NCBI RefSeq assembly: GCF_900128955.1
Contig: NZ_FQTY01000007.1
Coordinates: 1-64,000, forward strand
Source: Tissierella praeacuta DSM 18095
GTDB taxonomy: Bacteria > Bacillota > Clostridia > Tissierellales > Tissierellaceae
DNA length: 64,000 nt
Direction: 5' to 3'
Shown here: in pieces, positions 46,705 through 55,878 of the stretch
How positions within the stretch are numbered: position 1 is the stretch's first letter
Layout: every line of letters begins with the position of its first letter
Notes under the pieces: generated by a model
Seen by the model: only the letters and a program-made list of their open reading frames with translations
Told to the model about the DNA's origin: nothing
Databases searched by the model: none
Program-made: the position numbers and the translations under genes

Positions 46705-49218
46705 TCAATCTTCCCTAGTAATTCTTTCCACTATGCTTTCCTTTACCATAGATTTTTTTATAATATATGGTAAAACAATACCTAGAATAACTATTATAGG
46801 TAAAGCTATGAAAAGTGGATTTAAAGTAAAGTTATAAGTAGCAAAGAAAGATTTGCTAATTAATTTTTTTATTACAGTAATAGATATAACTATGGAAAGT
46901 ATTACAGATATAATCATAGTCCCTAAAGAATAATATATTCCTTCTCTTATTAGCATAAAATTTAATTGTTTTTTTGTCATTCCTATACTTTCAAGCAATG
47001 CAAATTCTCTTTTTCTTGTTATAACACTTGTTATTATGGAGTTAATAAAATTAACAATTCCAACTAACCCCACAATAAAACTTAAAGACCCTCCAACTAA
47101 TAAAAACATATTTTTAAAATTGTCAAACTCTCCCTTTTGTTTGTTTCTGGAGTCATAGTCTAAAGTATAATCAACATTATTAGTATAATCCTCTAGAAAA
47201 CTTTCATAATCAGTGATATTTTCAGTATTCACATCAAATTGATATACCATAGTAAAGGGACTAGCTACCATTTCTTTATAAATATTAGAAGGTAAATATA
47301 ATAGCTGACCTTTCTTTGAATCTGTAACTATTTTTCCATTAATTGCTGTAACATAACTTTCAAGAAAGTATCTAGAAGAATTAGTATAATCATAGGGTAT
47401 AATAGCCATGATTTCAAATTCTCTAACTCCATTTTCTGTAGTTAATTTAATTTTATCCCCTATATCATACTTAATTCTATCCCAGACAGGAGCACCATTA
47501 TCATTGGTATATCCACCATAAATAACATAATCTCCAGTGCTTAATTTTTCCATATCAATTTTGCCCTTGACTAATTTTTGTTTTTCCATTAAATATTCAT
47601 CTAAGCCAAAAAGTTGAATAGGAGTTTTATCCCCAAGTTCTAAATCCTTTTCTTCAAAAAGTTCTATGGATTCTTCTGGAGTATAATAAATTCTACCTCC
47701 ATTTATAAAACCATCCCTGCTTTTTATTATATTTATTATATTTTCAGGCAAACTATCTTCTTTTAATCTAAAATCAGACTTAAAATATTTTGCTGACCCT
47801 AGTACAAAGTCAGAGTTAATAAATTTACTTAAATACTTATTCATATCAAAACTATTTGTCATTGTATATAAAGAATTGAGAAGTACCAAACTTAAAGACA
47901 TGGATAGAAGAACAATAATAGTTCTAGTCTTATTTCTAAATAAGTTAGAAACTGCCATTTTACTAATATTAACTCCTACTTCTGATTTTCTTATATGATT
48001 GTAATTCACATTATTAGTATCTGTAACCTTTATAGCTTCCACTGGTGAAACTTTTCCTGCGATTTTCCCTGGTTTTCTACAGGAAATAAAAACTGTAATC
48101 AAGGAGAATACAATGGAAAACAAGAAAATCCAAGGTGATGAACTCTTCACTACTTGATTTCCGATTGATGTAGTAGAAGCAATTCTAGGAAGAATCAGAT
48201 TCCCTGCAAGATATCCTAAAATTAAACCTATGGGAATACCAACAACAGATATGAACAAAGCCTGTTTCCTTATAATCTTCATTATTTGTTTTTTAGTTGT
48301 ACCTACAGTTTTTAATAGTCCATAGAATTTAATATCTGAAACTACAGAAATTTGAAATATATTATATATAATCAAATATCCTGTAAGGATTATAATTAAT
48401 AGAATCAATACCATACCACCTAAAGTAAGAGAATCAGCATCTTCTAATTTTCCTGACATATATCCCCAGTTAACTCCTATGTCAATCTCTGCCCCATTTT
48501 CATCAACTCTATATCCCCTATCCATTTCAACTTGTAGCAAATTCCTTTCCATATTTCTTGAATTGGAAAACATTACATCTAAAGAATAGTTATTCTTTGG
48601 CAAATCAAGAGAATCTGCGTATTCCTTTGATGTAAATACCATCCTTGCCATCATGGCTTCATCTACATCATAAAATCCTGATAGTATAAATTCATCTTCT
48701 ATGGTTTCTAACTCTACTCCATTTTCTTCAATAGTATATTTTAATTTAATTTTTTCTCCTACTCTGTGAGGAATATGAAGTAAATCTAAGACCTTAGTAT
48801 CAGTAATTATTTCATTTCTTTCTATAGGCAATCCTCCTGTGGTTGGATAGGAGAACCCTCTTTTAATGTAATTATCATCCCCATAAGAAATTTCCACATG
48901 TTCTTTAATAAATTCATCATTTACTACAAATCCAATCATTTGTCTTATTCCTGTTTCTCTAATAAGTGGATGAGTCTTTAATTTATCTATATCCTCTGTA
49001 TTTATACGCTTAAACTCACCATGAAATGTTGTTCCTACCATCCTCATAGTTTCCAATTCCATGGAATTTTTCATACCAAGCCCAATGGTAAAAAGACTTG
49101 TAAATAACAAAGTAGTCAGTGCAATTGCAATAAATGCAATAATATTTCTCCTATGATTATTCTTCAAACTAGCCATAGCAATTTTATTGATAACTTTTTT
49201 ATTATTAACCTTATTCAT
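46705..49218 (-). CDS. ABC transporter permease, FtsX/MacB type (837 aa)
   Basis: The ATG at 49218 follows GGTGGTGAG, overlapping the ATPase gene by eight bases; longer readings lie inside that gene. Two FtsX units: each has a long extracytoplasmic domain and a membrane bundle (GGMVLILLIIILTGYLIIYN near 290; LVGGSLSFIVGLVGIVNFIN near 730), with FxYGLLKTVGTTKKQIMKII and EFALLESIGMTKKQLNFMLI coupling motifs. First TM: IIAFIAIALTTLLFTSLFTI. Family members export peptides or drive mechanical signalling, often in peptide-antibiotic resistance with an adjacent two-component system, as here. Confidence 0.88.
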   Translation of the reverse strand: MNKVNNKKVINKIAMASLKNNHRRNIIAFIAIALTTLLFTSLFTIGLGMKNSMELETMRMVGTTFHGEFKRINTEDIDKLKTHPLIRETGIRQMIGFVVNDEFIKEHVEISYGDDNYIKRGFSYPTTGGLPIERNEIITDTKVLDLLHIPHRVGEKIKLKYTIEENGVELETIEDEFILSGFYDVDEAMMARMVFTSKEYADSLDLPKNNYSLDVMFSNSRNMERNLLQVEMDRGYRVDENGAEIDIGVNWGYMSGKLEDADSLTLGGMVLILLIIILTGYLIIYNIFQISVVSDIKFYGLLKTVGTTKKQIMKIIRKQALFISVVGIPIGLILGYLAGNLILPRIASTTSIGNQVVKSSSPWIFLFSIVFSLITVFISCRKPGKIAGKVSPVEAIKVTDTNNVNYNHIRKSEVGVNISKMAVSNLFRNKTRTIIVLLSMSLSLVLLNSLYTMTNSFDMNKYLSKFINSDFVLGSAKYFKSDFRLKEDSLPENIINIIKSRDGFINGGRIYYTPEESIELFEEKDLELGDKTPIQLFGLDEYLMEKQKLVKGKIDMEKLSTGDYVIYGGYTNDNGAPVWDRIKYDIGDKIKLTTENGVREFEIMAIIPYDYTNSSRYFLESYVTAINGKIVTDSKKGQLLYLPSNIYKEMVASPFTMVYQFDVNTENITDYESFLEDYTNNVDYTLDYDSRNKQKGEFDNFKNMFLLVGGSLSFIVGLVGIVNFINSIITSVITRKREFALLESIGMTKKQLNFMLIREGIYYSLGTMIISVILSIVISITVIKKLISKSFFATYNFTLNPLFIALPIIVILGIVLPYIIKKSMVKESIVERITRED

Positions 49219-49891
49219 AAATCTCACCACCAAGAATTCTTCCATCTTCAATTCTAATAATACGGTCTGCCATTTGAGCAATTTCTTCATTGTGAGTAAT
49301 CATAATAACCGTTTGATTAAATCTTTTGCTTGAAATCTTAATAAGTCCCATTACATCTAAGCTAGTTTTACTATCTAAATTACCTGTTGGCTCATCAGCT
49401 AATATAATTGATGGTTTAGTAGCCAATGCCCGACCAATAGCAACTCTTTGCTGCTGACCCCCAGAAAGTTGGTTTGGCATACTATATTTTTTATCTTCAA
49501 TTCCCAAAGTCTTAAATATTTCCTCTATATATTCTTTATCTATTTCATTCCCATCTAAGGAAATTGGTAGTGTAATATTTTCATATACATTTAGGACTGG
49601 TATCAAGTTATATGATTGAAAAATAAAACCAATTTTTCTTCTACGAAATATAGTAAGCTCATCATCCTTTAGTTTAAATATATCCTTATCATCCACTATG
49701 ACTTCTCCAGATGTTGGTCTATCTAATCCCCCTAACATATGCAATAAAGTAGATTTTCCTGAGCCAGATGTTCCTACAATAGCTACAAATTCTCCCCGTT
49801 CAACTTCTAAACTCACTCCATCTAATGCCTTTACTAAATTCTTATCATTGCCATAGTATTTTTTTAAATCCATAGTCTTTAAAATCTTCAT
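49211..49891 (-). CDS. ABC transporter ATP-binding protein (LolD/MacB type)
   Basis: Start at ATG 49891 (AAGGGGGAT upstream). 226 residues: AIVGTSGSGKSTLLHMLGGL (Walker A), NQLSGGQQQRVAIGRALATK (signature), SIILADEPTGNLDSKTSLDV (Walker B). Typical of the FtsE/LolD/MacB group. Partner of the permease that follows with an eight-base overlap. Confidence 0.94.
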   Translation of the reverse strand: MKILKTMDLKKYYGNDKNLVKALDGVSLEVERGEFVAIVGTSGSGKSTLLHMLGGLDRPTSGEVIVDDKDIFKLKDDELTIFRRRKIGFIFQSYNLIPVLNVYENITLPISLDGNEIDKEYIEEIFKTLGIEDKKYSMPNQLSGGQQQRVAIGRALATKPSIILADEPTGNLDSKTSLDVMGLIKISSKRFNQTVIMITHNEEIAQMADRIIRIEDGRILGGEIYE

Positions 49892-49917
49892 ATAAATAAT
49901 CCCCCTTAGTTTCATAA

Positions 49918-49966
49918 CTTAAATCTATTTACTCACTATCATTTCCCTAAGTTAGGTCATAAAAAA
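49918..49966. repeat. Decayed copy of the 41.9 kb repeat
   Basis: AAATCTATTTACTCACTATC followed by CCTAAGTTAGGTCATAAAAA matches parts of 41976-42073 (AAATCTATTTG, GTTAGGTCATAAAAAATA) with an inner deletion. Confidence 0.55.
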
Positions 49967-49993
49967 TAGTCTATAACTTCTAATATAGACTAT
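49961..49993 (-). terminator. Terminator after the histidine kinase gene
   Basis: ATAGTCTATA and TATAGACTAT pair around a seven-base loop; on the minus strand followed by TTTTTTAT. Confidence 0.75.
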
Positions 49994-50048
49994 AACAAAC
50001 TATTCTTTCCAGATTCTTTCTGGATTCTAACAATTGTGAAAGATTTAT

Positions 50049-50936
50049 TTAATTTTTATCCTTTGGTAAGAATACAGAAAATCTAATTTGTTTAGAGAAA
50101 GATTTTACTTGAATATATCCCCCTTGTCTTTCTATTATTTCTCTAGATAAATATAGCCCTATGCCTACACCTTCTTTATGTCTTGCATTTTCACCTCTAT
50201 AAAATCTTTGGAATATTTTATTAATTTCTTCTTCATTAATCCCAATCCCTTTATTTATAATATCAATCCTAAGAAAAATAGTATATTCTACAATTTTTAT
50301 GTGGATATTTTCATATTCTAAACCATATTTAATCCCATTGTCCACAATGTTATAAATAGCTTCTTCAGTCCACTTAAAGTCAAAAAATGCAAAATACTCT
50401 TCATCTTGTGGAAATTCTATATAAATATTTTTTTCCTCAGCTTTCTTTAAACTAGAACTAATAATGTTTTTAATTAAGTCGTTAATACTATTCAAGCTAG
50501 GATTTAACTTTATTATTCCCGTTTCTAACCTAGATGTCTTTATTAAGTTTTCAATTAAAAAACTTAATTTATCTGCTTGAAATATTATTTCATCAATATA
50601 TTCTATAAATTGATTTTCTTTTAAAAGTTGTGAATACAGCATAATATTTGATATTGGAGTTTTAGATTGATGTGAAATATCAGAAATTAAAATTTCTATA
50701 TTTTTCTTTTGGTCAATTAAATTTTTTTCCTTTAATTGATAGTCTAATAAATATCTATAAAACTTTGATTCTATTTTTGATAACTTGGATTCATCAAAAA
50801 CCCTTTCATTAAAATTTCCTTTTATAGCTAAGTCTAACATTTCATTAATTCTAATATTTATAAGGCTTATATTTTTTAATATATATAAAATATAAATTAT
50901 TAAAACTATAATAACTACAATTAAAAAAATATTCAT
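50049..50936 (-). CDS. Sensor histidine kinase
   Basis: 295 residues with one N-terminal membrane helix (IFLIVVIIVLIIYILYILKN), a short linker, the H-box ILISDISHQSKTPISNIMLY (phospho-acceptor His), N-box EEAIYNIVDNGIKYG, and GEGVGIGLYLSREIIERQGG-type G-box (EGVGIGLYLSREI). Small intramembrane-sensing type often linked to ABC permeases. ATGA overlap with the response regulator gene. Probably controls the neighbouring ABC genes. Confidence 0.92.
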   Translation of the reverse strand: MNIFLIVVIIVLIIYILYILKNISLINIRINEMLDLAIKGNFNERVFDESKLSKIESKFYRYLLDYQLKEKNLIDQKKNIEILISDISHQSKTPISNIMLYSQLLKENQFIEYIDEIIFQADKLSFLIENLIKTSRLETGIIKLNPSLNSINDLIKNIISSSLKKAEEKNIYIEFPQDEEYFAFFDFKWTEEAIYNIVDNGIKYGLEYENIHIKIVEYTIFLRIDIINKGIGINEEEINKIFQRFYRGENARHKEGVGIGLYLSREIIERQGGYIQVKSFSKQIRFSVFLPKDKN

Positions 50937-51601
50937 GAATTAATCACCCAAGTATAGCCTACTCCATAGATGGTTTTAATATATTCATGAGCATCTAATT
51001 TATTTCTCAATCTATTTATACTAACAGAAAGAGCATTTTCATCTACATATTCAGCATCATCAGACCAAATTTTATCTATCAACGTATTTCTCGATACTAC
51101 CTTTCCAATATTTTGTATTAATATATTTAGCAATTTATATTCCGTTTTACTTAAAATAATTTCTCTATTATCCTTTAAAAAAATCATATCATCAAAATTA
51201 AATGCATAACCATCTATTTCAAATATATTTACAACTTTTTGAGAAGATCGTCTCAAAAGAGCCAATACCCTAGCCCTTAAAATCATAAGACTAAAAGGCT
51301 TAGTAATATAGTCATCGGCACCAAGTTCAAAGCCTGTGACTATGTCAATCTCCATATCCTTGGCAGTTAACATTATTATAGGAACTTGGCTTGTTCTGCG
51401 AATTTCTCTGCAAAATTCCATACCATCACCATCGGGTAAATTTAAGTCTAGAATAATTAAGTCTATACTGTTTTCTAAAAACAGCTTTCTACCTTCAGAT
51501 AAATTAAAACCTTGATAAAAATTATAATCCTCATTTTTTAAAGATAAAGCAATCCCTTTATTTAAAGCTATATCATCTTCTATTATCAAAATATTTTTCA
51601 A
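50933..51601 (-). CDS. OmpR-family response regulator
   Basis: 222 residues. Receiver: NILIIEDDIALNKGIALSLK, LIILDLNLPDGDGMEFCREI (phospho-acceptor Asp), PIIMLTAKDMEIDIVTGFEL, ADDYITKPFSLMILRARV; then a winged helix (LSKTEYKLLNILIQNIGKVV to INRLRNKLDAHEYIKTIYGV). Translationally coupled to the kinase gene. Confidence 0.94.
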   Translation of the reverse strand: MKNILIIEDDIALNKGIALSLKNEDYNFYQGFNLSEGRKLFLENSIDLIILDLNLPDGDGMEFCREIRRTSQVPIIMLTAKDMEIDIVTGFELGADDYITKPFSLMILRARVLALLRRSSQKVVNIFEIDGYAFNFDDMIFLKDNREIILSKTEYKLLNILIQNIGKVVSRNTLIDKIWSDDAEYVDENALSVSINRLRNKLDAHEYIKTIYGVGYTWVINS

Positions 51602-51624
51602 TATTTACACCTACCTAATTTAAA

Positions 51625-51667
51625 ATAACTTCACTTTTTGGTGCCTGGCACCAAAAAGTGAAGTTAT
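51625..51667. repeat. Long perfect palindrome (REP-like / terminator)
   Basis: Arms of 21 bases (ATAACTTCACTTTTTGGTGCC and its reverse complement, centre at 51646) pair perfectly. The GGTGCCTGGCACC core recurs in REP-type sequences of Firmicutes as I remember them. It may serve as terminator for the kce gene, whose stop is close by. Confidence 0.65.
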
Positions 51668-51673
51668 TACTAT

Positions 51674-52492
51674 TTATCTCTTTTTAAGTCCTAATATTTC
51701 TCTTGCTTCATCTGGAGTAGCTATTTGTCTGCCTAGCTCCTTAGCTATTCTTACTACCTTTTCAACTAATTCACCATTTGACTTAGCTAATACTCCTTTT
51801 TCTATATATACATTATCCTCAAAACCTACTCTAACATGTCCCCCCATAGCAATAGCAACAGCTGCTAATGGGAATTCATGTCTGCCTATTCCTGCTACGG
51901 TCCAAGTAGAGCCTGCTGGAATACTATCTACCATAAATGATAAATCTCTGACAGTTGCAGCCATTTGTACTCCCAGTACAAAATCAAAATGCATTGGTTC
52001 TTTTATAAATCCTTGCTTAGCATATTTGATTGCATAATCAACCATACCCTTATCAAATACCTCTATCTCAGGTTTAACGCCTCTTTCAATCATAAGTCTA
52101 CCAAAGTTTTTAATAGTGTTTTCAGTGTTTACAAATACTTCGTCTCCGCCAAAGTTACAAGTTCCACAGTCTAAAGTTGCCATCTCTGGTCCTAATTCTG
52201 TTGGCTGAAGTCTTTCTTCATCAGTCATACCTACTGCTCCACCTGTAGAAGGTTGAATGATAACATCAGGACATCTCTTGTAGATTTCATCCATACAAGC
52301 CTTGAATCTAGCCTTATCTTGAGTTGGAGTGCCATCATCTTCCCTAACATGAAGATGAATTATACTTGCTCCAGCCTTATATGCCGCTTCCGCTTCTCTG
52401 CCGATTTCCTCTACTGTATATGGAACTGCTGGATTATTTTCCTTAGTTACTTCTGCACCACAAATTGCTGCAGTAATAATTAATTTTTCCAT
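51674..52492 (-). CDS. kce: 3-keto-5-aminohexanoate cleavage enzyme (Kce)
   Basis: 272 residues of the BKACE (DUF849) family: LIITAAICGAEVTKENNPAV, IIHLHVREDDGTPTQDK with zinc ligands H46 and H48, IQPSTGGAVGMTDEERLQP and HVRVGFEDNVYIEKG (catalytic/zinc Glu). Kce converts 3-keto-5-aminohexanoate plus acetyl-CoA to acetoacetate and 3-aminobutyryl-CoA. The adjacent gene encodes Kal, the next enzyme, which fixes the substrate assignment within BKACE. GGGGGCC before the ATG. Confidence 0.92.
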   Translation of the reverse strand: MEKLIITAAICGAEVTKENNPAVPYTVEEIGREAEAAYKAGASIIHLHVREDDGTPTQDKARFKACMDEIYKRCPDVIIQPSTGGAVGMTDEERLQPTELGPEMATLDCGTCNFGGDEVFVNTENTIKNFGRLMIERGVKPEIEVFDKGMVDYAIKYAKQGFIKEPMHFDFVLGVQMAATVRDLSFMVDSIPAGSTWTVAGIGRHEFPLAAVAIAMGGHVRVGFEDNVYIEKGVLAKSNGELVEKVVRIAKELGRQIATPDEAREILGLKKR

Positions 52493-52505
52493 TAAAACGG
52501 CCCCC

Positions 52506-52889
52506 TTATTTCCTAATTTTGTCCTTTGGTACTACACAAGTCCCCTCTGCTATACATACTACCTCTGGTTCTTCTAATACATCACAAGCTGATGGACTAA
52601 TATCTGGTCTAGGTATTATAACCTTTCTAGCTTCAAATACCATTTTTCTAGAAGTATTTCCTACGCTAACAATCTCTCCTACTGCTTCAATATAATCCCC
52701 TGCATATACTGGAGCTTTAAACTCTACCTTATCATAAGCCACAAATAAGCCTTCATCTCCGTCATGTCTAATAAGTAATTCTGTAGCAACATCCCCAAAT
52801 AATGCCAACATCCTAGCACCATCTACTAAATTCCCACCATAATGAGCATCTTGAGTACTCATTCTAAGTCTAATCATTGCCTTTTCCAT
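52506..52889 (-). CDS. kal: 3-aminobutyryl-CoA ammonia-lyase (Kal)
   Basis: 127 residues with a hotdog fold: [80 protein letters not shown]. This is the Kal pattern rather than a general thioesterase, and the next gene is kce. Kal removes ammonia from 3-aminobutyryl-CoA to give crotonyl-CoA in lysine fermentation. GGAGGGGAC before the ATG; the promoter at 52923-52951 drives kal-kce. Confidence 0.9.
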   Translation of the reverse strand: MEKAMIRLRMSTQDAHYGGNLVDGARMLALFGDVATELLIRHDGDEGLFVAYDKVEFKAPVYAGDYIEAVGEIVSVGNTSRKMVFEARKVIIPRPDISPSACDVLEEPEVVCIAEGTCVVPKDKIRK

Positions 52890-52922
52890 ATTGTCCCCTC
52901 CATTACTTATATAATTAGATTT

Positions 52923-52951
52923 ATTATATCATATTGATAATATACTAACAA
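52923..52951 (-). promoter_or_regulatory. Promoter of kal-kce
   Basis: Minus strand: TTGTTA (52951-52946), 17-base spacer, TATAAT (52928-52923), about 35 bases before kal. Confidence 0.65.
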
Positions 52952-53040
52952 GATATTGAATTCTTACTATTTTCCAAGGAATACCTTATATTGTAATAGA
53001 ATTACAAAACAGTAAGATATGCCTATAAACTTTAATAATA

Positions 53041-53070
53041 TTGTAACCCTTTAATAAACCTTCTTATGAT
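53041..53070 (+). promoter_or_regulatory. Promoter of the ABC-CARDB operon
   Basis: TTGTAA (53041-53046), 18-base spacer, TATGAT (53065-53070), about 38 bases before the ATPase start. Confidence 0.5.
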
Positions 53071-53107
53071 AAAATATACTCAGATTAATTGCATAGGAGT
53101 GAATTTT

Positions 53108-53815
53108 TTGAAGGAATTAATAGTATTAAGTAATCTAAGAAAGATATACAAAATGGGAGATGAAAAAATAGTTGCCCTTGACAATATAAATTTATCTATT
53201 AAAAAAGAGGAGTTCATATGTTTACTTGGTACATCTGGTTCTGGTAAATCTACATTATTAAATATGATGGCTGGTCTAGAAAAACCAACAAAAGGTGAAA
53301 TTATTATAGGTAATTACCCGATACACAAGATGAGTGAAAAAGATGTAACTAAATTTCGCCAAAAATATGTAGGCTTCGTATTTCAATCATATAATTTAAT
53401 TCCTACTCTTTCAGCTCTGGAAAATGTATGCTTGGGACTAACCTTCCAAGGAGTACCAAAAGCCCAAAGGGAAAAACAGGCAAAACAAATGTTAATTGAT
53501 GTTGGGTTAGAGAAAAGATTGCATCATAAGCCCTCTGAAATGAGTGGTGGGCAGCAGCAAAGAGTCAGTATTGCAAGAGCCTTCGTTGGTAGACCTCAAA
53601 TAGTATTTGCCGATGAGCCAACAGGAAATCTAGATACAAAAACTACTCTAGAAATAATGGATTTAATCACTGGTATGGCATATGATTTTAAACAAACTTT
53701 AATCATAGTTACCCATGATATAGAAATCTCAGATTATGCCCATAGAGTTGTCTATCTAAGGGATGGTCATATAGAAAAGATAGTAGAAAATCAAAACATA
53801 ATAAGGGGGCAGTAA
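53108..53815 (+). CDS. ABC transporter ATP-binding protein (MacB type)
   Basis: TTG at 53108 with AGGAG eight bases before it is preferred to the ATG at 53066, which lies on the -10 box. 235 residues: CLLGTSGSGKSTLLNMMAGL (Walker A), EMSGGQQQRVSIARAFVGRP (signature), VFADEPTGNLDTKTTL (Walker B). Next gene starts five bases after its stop; three-gene rightward operon. Confidence 0.93.
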   Translation: MKELIVLSNLRKIYKMGDEKIVALDNINLSIKKEEFICLLGTSGSGKSTLLNMMAGLEKPTKGEIIIGNYPIHKMSEKDVTKFRQKYVGFVFQSYNLIPTLSALENVCLGLTFQGVPKAQREKQAKQMLIDVGLEKRLHHKPSEMSGGQQQRVSIARAFVGRPQIVFADEPTGNLDTKTTLEIMDLITGMAYDFKQTLIIVTHDIEISDYAHRVVYLRDGHIEKIVENQNIIRGQ

Positions 53816-53820
53816 TTTAG

Positions 53821-55878
53821 ATGAAAAAATTTTTAAGCGTTTTTTTAGTAGTTCTATTAGTTATACTACAAATGCCAACTAAAGGATTGGCTGATAAAGA
53901 TAATAATGATAAACCAAATCTTACAATTACATCTTCAAATGTATATTTAGCAGAAGCTGGGGAAAGAGTTTCTATATCAATTAAGTTAAAAAACACAAGT
54001 GATTATTATGCAGAAAACATCTCAGCAACACTTAGCAGTAAATCATCGGATGTTTATGTTGATGGTAGTGCATATGATGATATACCTAAAATTAAAGAGG
54101 GTAAAACCAATTCCCTATCATTTAAAGTAAGGGTAGATGAAAAAGCCGATGAAGGAAATCATGAATTGTCATTAAATATAGTTTACTATAATGAATATGG
54201 AGAAAAGATGGAACCAATATCCCATACCATTAATGTAAGGGTAACTAATAAAGCCATAGCACCATTATTAATAGTAGACAAGGTTAATGTAATTCCAAAT
54301 ACGGAAGTTAATGCTGGTGAGACTATAGCCGTAGGTTTTGATATTGAAAATATAGGAAGCGGTCTTGCTAAGGATATAAAAGTAACCTTAGACGGTCTGT
54401 CAAATGAAAATTTCGTTTTAGCAAATGGGGTAAATTATAAAGTGATTCCCTCTTTAGATTCAGATAAAAAATACTATTTATACTTCGAATTAAAATCTCT
54501 AAAAACTTTAAAACCAGGGAATTATAAAATAGATTTAAGTCTATCCTATAAAGATATAAAAAACCAAGTTATAAAGGACGAAAGTAATTTCTTTATAACT
54601 ATTGCATCAAATAATAATCGCTCGTCTAATTTAATAATTGAAAATTTAGTATATCCTACAGGCACACTTTTTCAAAATAAAGAATTAGACATTAAATTCA
54701 ACATTAGAAATCAAGGACAAGTAGCTGCAGAAGAAATCATAATTGAAGCAAAGAGTACAGATCAAACTGGATTAGTTCCAAAATCAGTAAGCATAGTAAA
54801 ATTAGACTCTTTAGAACCAGATGCTATACAAGAATTAAATTTCAAATTTTTTACTACAAAGGCTGCTGAAACTAAAAACTATCCTATTGAAATTACAGTA
54901 AAATATATTGATGAGTTGGGAAAAGAAGACACTGTTAACCAACTCATAGGTATATTCGTAGAAGCACCTGATAAAGATGCAGCTGCCAAAGGAAAACCAA
55001 AATTAATAATAGACAAATATAGCTTTGAACCACAATTAGTTAAAGCTGGAGAAAATTTTGATATGACTCTTTCCTTCTACAATACCTCCAGTAAAAAAAC
55101 CGTTAAAAACATAAAAATATTTTTAACAGCAGAGCCTGGAGGTTCAAAAACTGAAAACAATAGCGGCGGCGGTAGCTCCGCATTTACTCCAGTTGATAGT
55201 TCCAATACCTTTTATATTGACTCAATTAAACCTAAGGGCAAAGTAGAAAAGAAAATAACCATGTTTACTATCCCAGATGCCATTGCAAAAACCCATACTA
55301 TAACAGCAAATTTCGAATATGAAGATAGTGAAGGTACTGAATTAAAAGATGTAGAATTAATTGGAGTTCCTGTAGTTCAACAATCAAGACTTGAAACTGC
55401 AGAATTACAGGTGTATCCTGAGGCATTTGTAGGTCAACAATCACCAGTATCTATAGAGTTCTACAATACTGGTAAGGTTACCCTATACAATATGATGGTT
55501 AAATTAGAAGGAGATTTTCAAACAGAAAATGGAAGCTATTATATTGGTAATTTCGACACTGGTAATAGTGAGTCCTTTGAAGGAATGGTAATACCTTCAC
55601 AACCAGGAGAATTAAAAGGAGCAGTGCTATTTACCTATGAAGACTCCACAGGTCAAAAACAAGAGCTAAGAAAAGAATTCTCATTAAATGTAGCAGAGAT
55701 GCCTCCTATGGAAGAAAATCCAGATGATATGCCTCCTATGGAAGAAAACCGTGGATTTAAGAAAATTTTAAAGTCCAAATGGTTGTGGATTACTTTAATA
55801 CTTCTAGGAGCAGGTACAGGTGGCTTTTTCTTCTACAAAAAAAAGAAAAAAGAAAAGGAAATGTCCTTAGATGAGTAA
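53821..55878 (+). CDS. Exported CARDB-repeat adaptor-like protein of the ABC operon
   Basis: 685 residues. Signal peptide FLSVFLVVLLVILQMPTKGL then ADKD. The body holds about five CARDB/NEW3-type beta domains (NTSDYYAENISATL, NIGSGLAKDIKVTL, NQGQVAAEEIIIEA, NTSSKKTVKNIKIF, NTGKVTLYNMMVKL mark each start), a duplicated MPPMEEN motif, and a C-terminal anchor (WLWITLILLGAGTGGFFFYK). Topology: anchored outside the membrane. Genes of this kind sit between MacB-type ATPase and permease in several clostridia; role unknown, perhaps a periplasm-like adaptor or substrate binder. Overlaps the permease gene by eight bases. Confidence 0.82.
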   Translation: MKKFLSVFLVVLLVILQMPTKGLADKDNNDKPNLTITSSNVYLAEAGERVSISIKLKNTSDYYAENISATLSSKSSDVYVDGSAYDDIPKIKEGKTNSLSFKVRVDEKADEGNHELSLNIVYYNEYGEKMEPISHTINVRVTNKAIAPLLIVDKVNVIPNTEVNAGETIAVGFDIENIGSGLAKDIKVTLDGLSNENFVLANGVNYKVIPSLDSDKKYYLYFELKSLKTLKPGNYKIDLSLSYKDIKNQVIKDESNFFITIASNNNRSSNLIIENLVYPTGTLFQNKELDIKFNIRNQGQVAAEEIIIEAKSTDQTGLVPKSVSIVKLDSLEPDAIQELNFKFFTTKAAETKNYPIEITVKYIDELGKEDTVNQLIGIFVEAPDKDAAAKGKPKLIIDKYSFEPQLVKAGENFDMTLSFYNTSSKKTVKNIKIFLTAEPGGSKTENNSGGGSSAFTPVDSSNTFYIDSIKPKGKVEKKITMFTIPDAIAKTHTITANFEYEDSEGTELKDVELIGVPVVQQSRLETAELQVYPEAFVGQQSPVSIEFYNTGKVTLYNMMVKLEGDFQTENGSYYIGNFDTGNSESFEGMVIPSQPGELKGAVLFTYEDSTGQKQELRKEFSLNVAEMPPMEENPDDMPPMEENRGFKKILKSKWLWITLILLGAGTGGFFFYKKKKKEKEMSLDE

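Noticed and set aside
55700-55752. Repeated MPPMEEN coding motif as a CRISPR-like or tandem repeat
   Set aside because: Only two in-frame copies inside the CARDB protein linker; a simple duplication.
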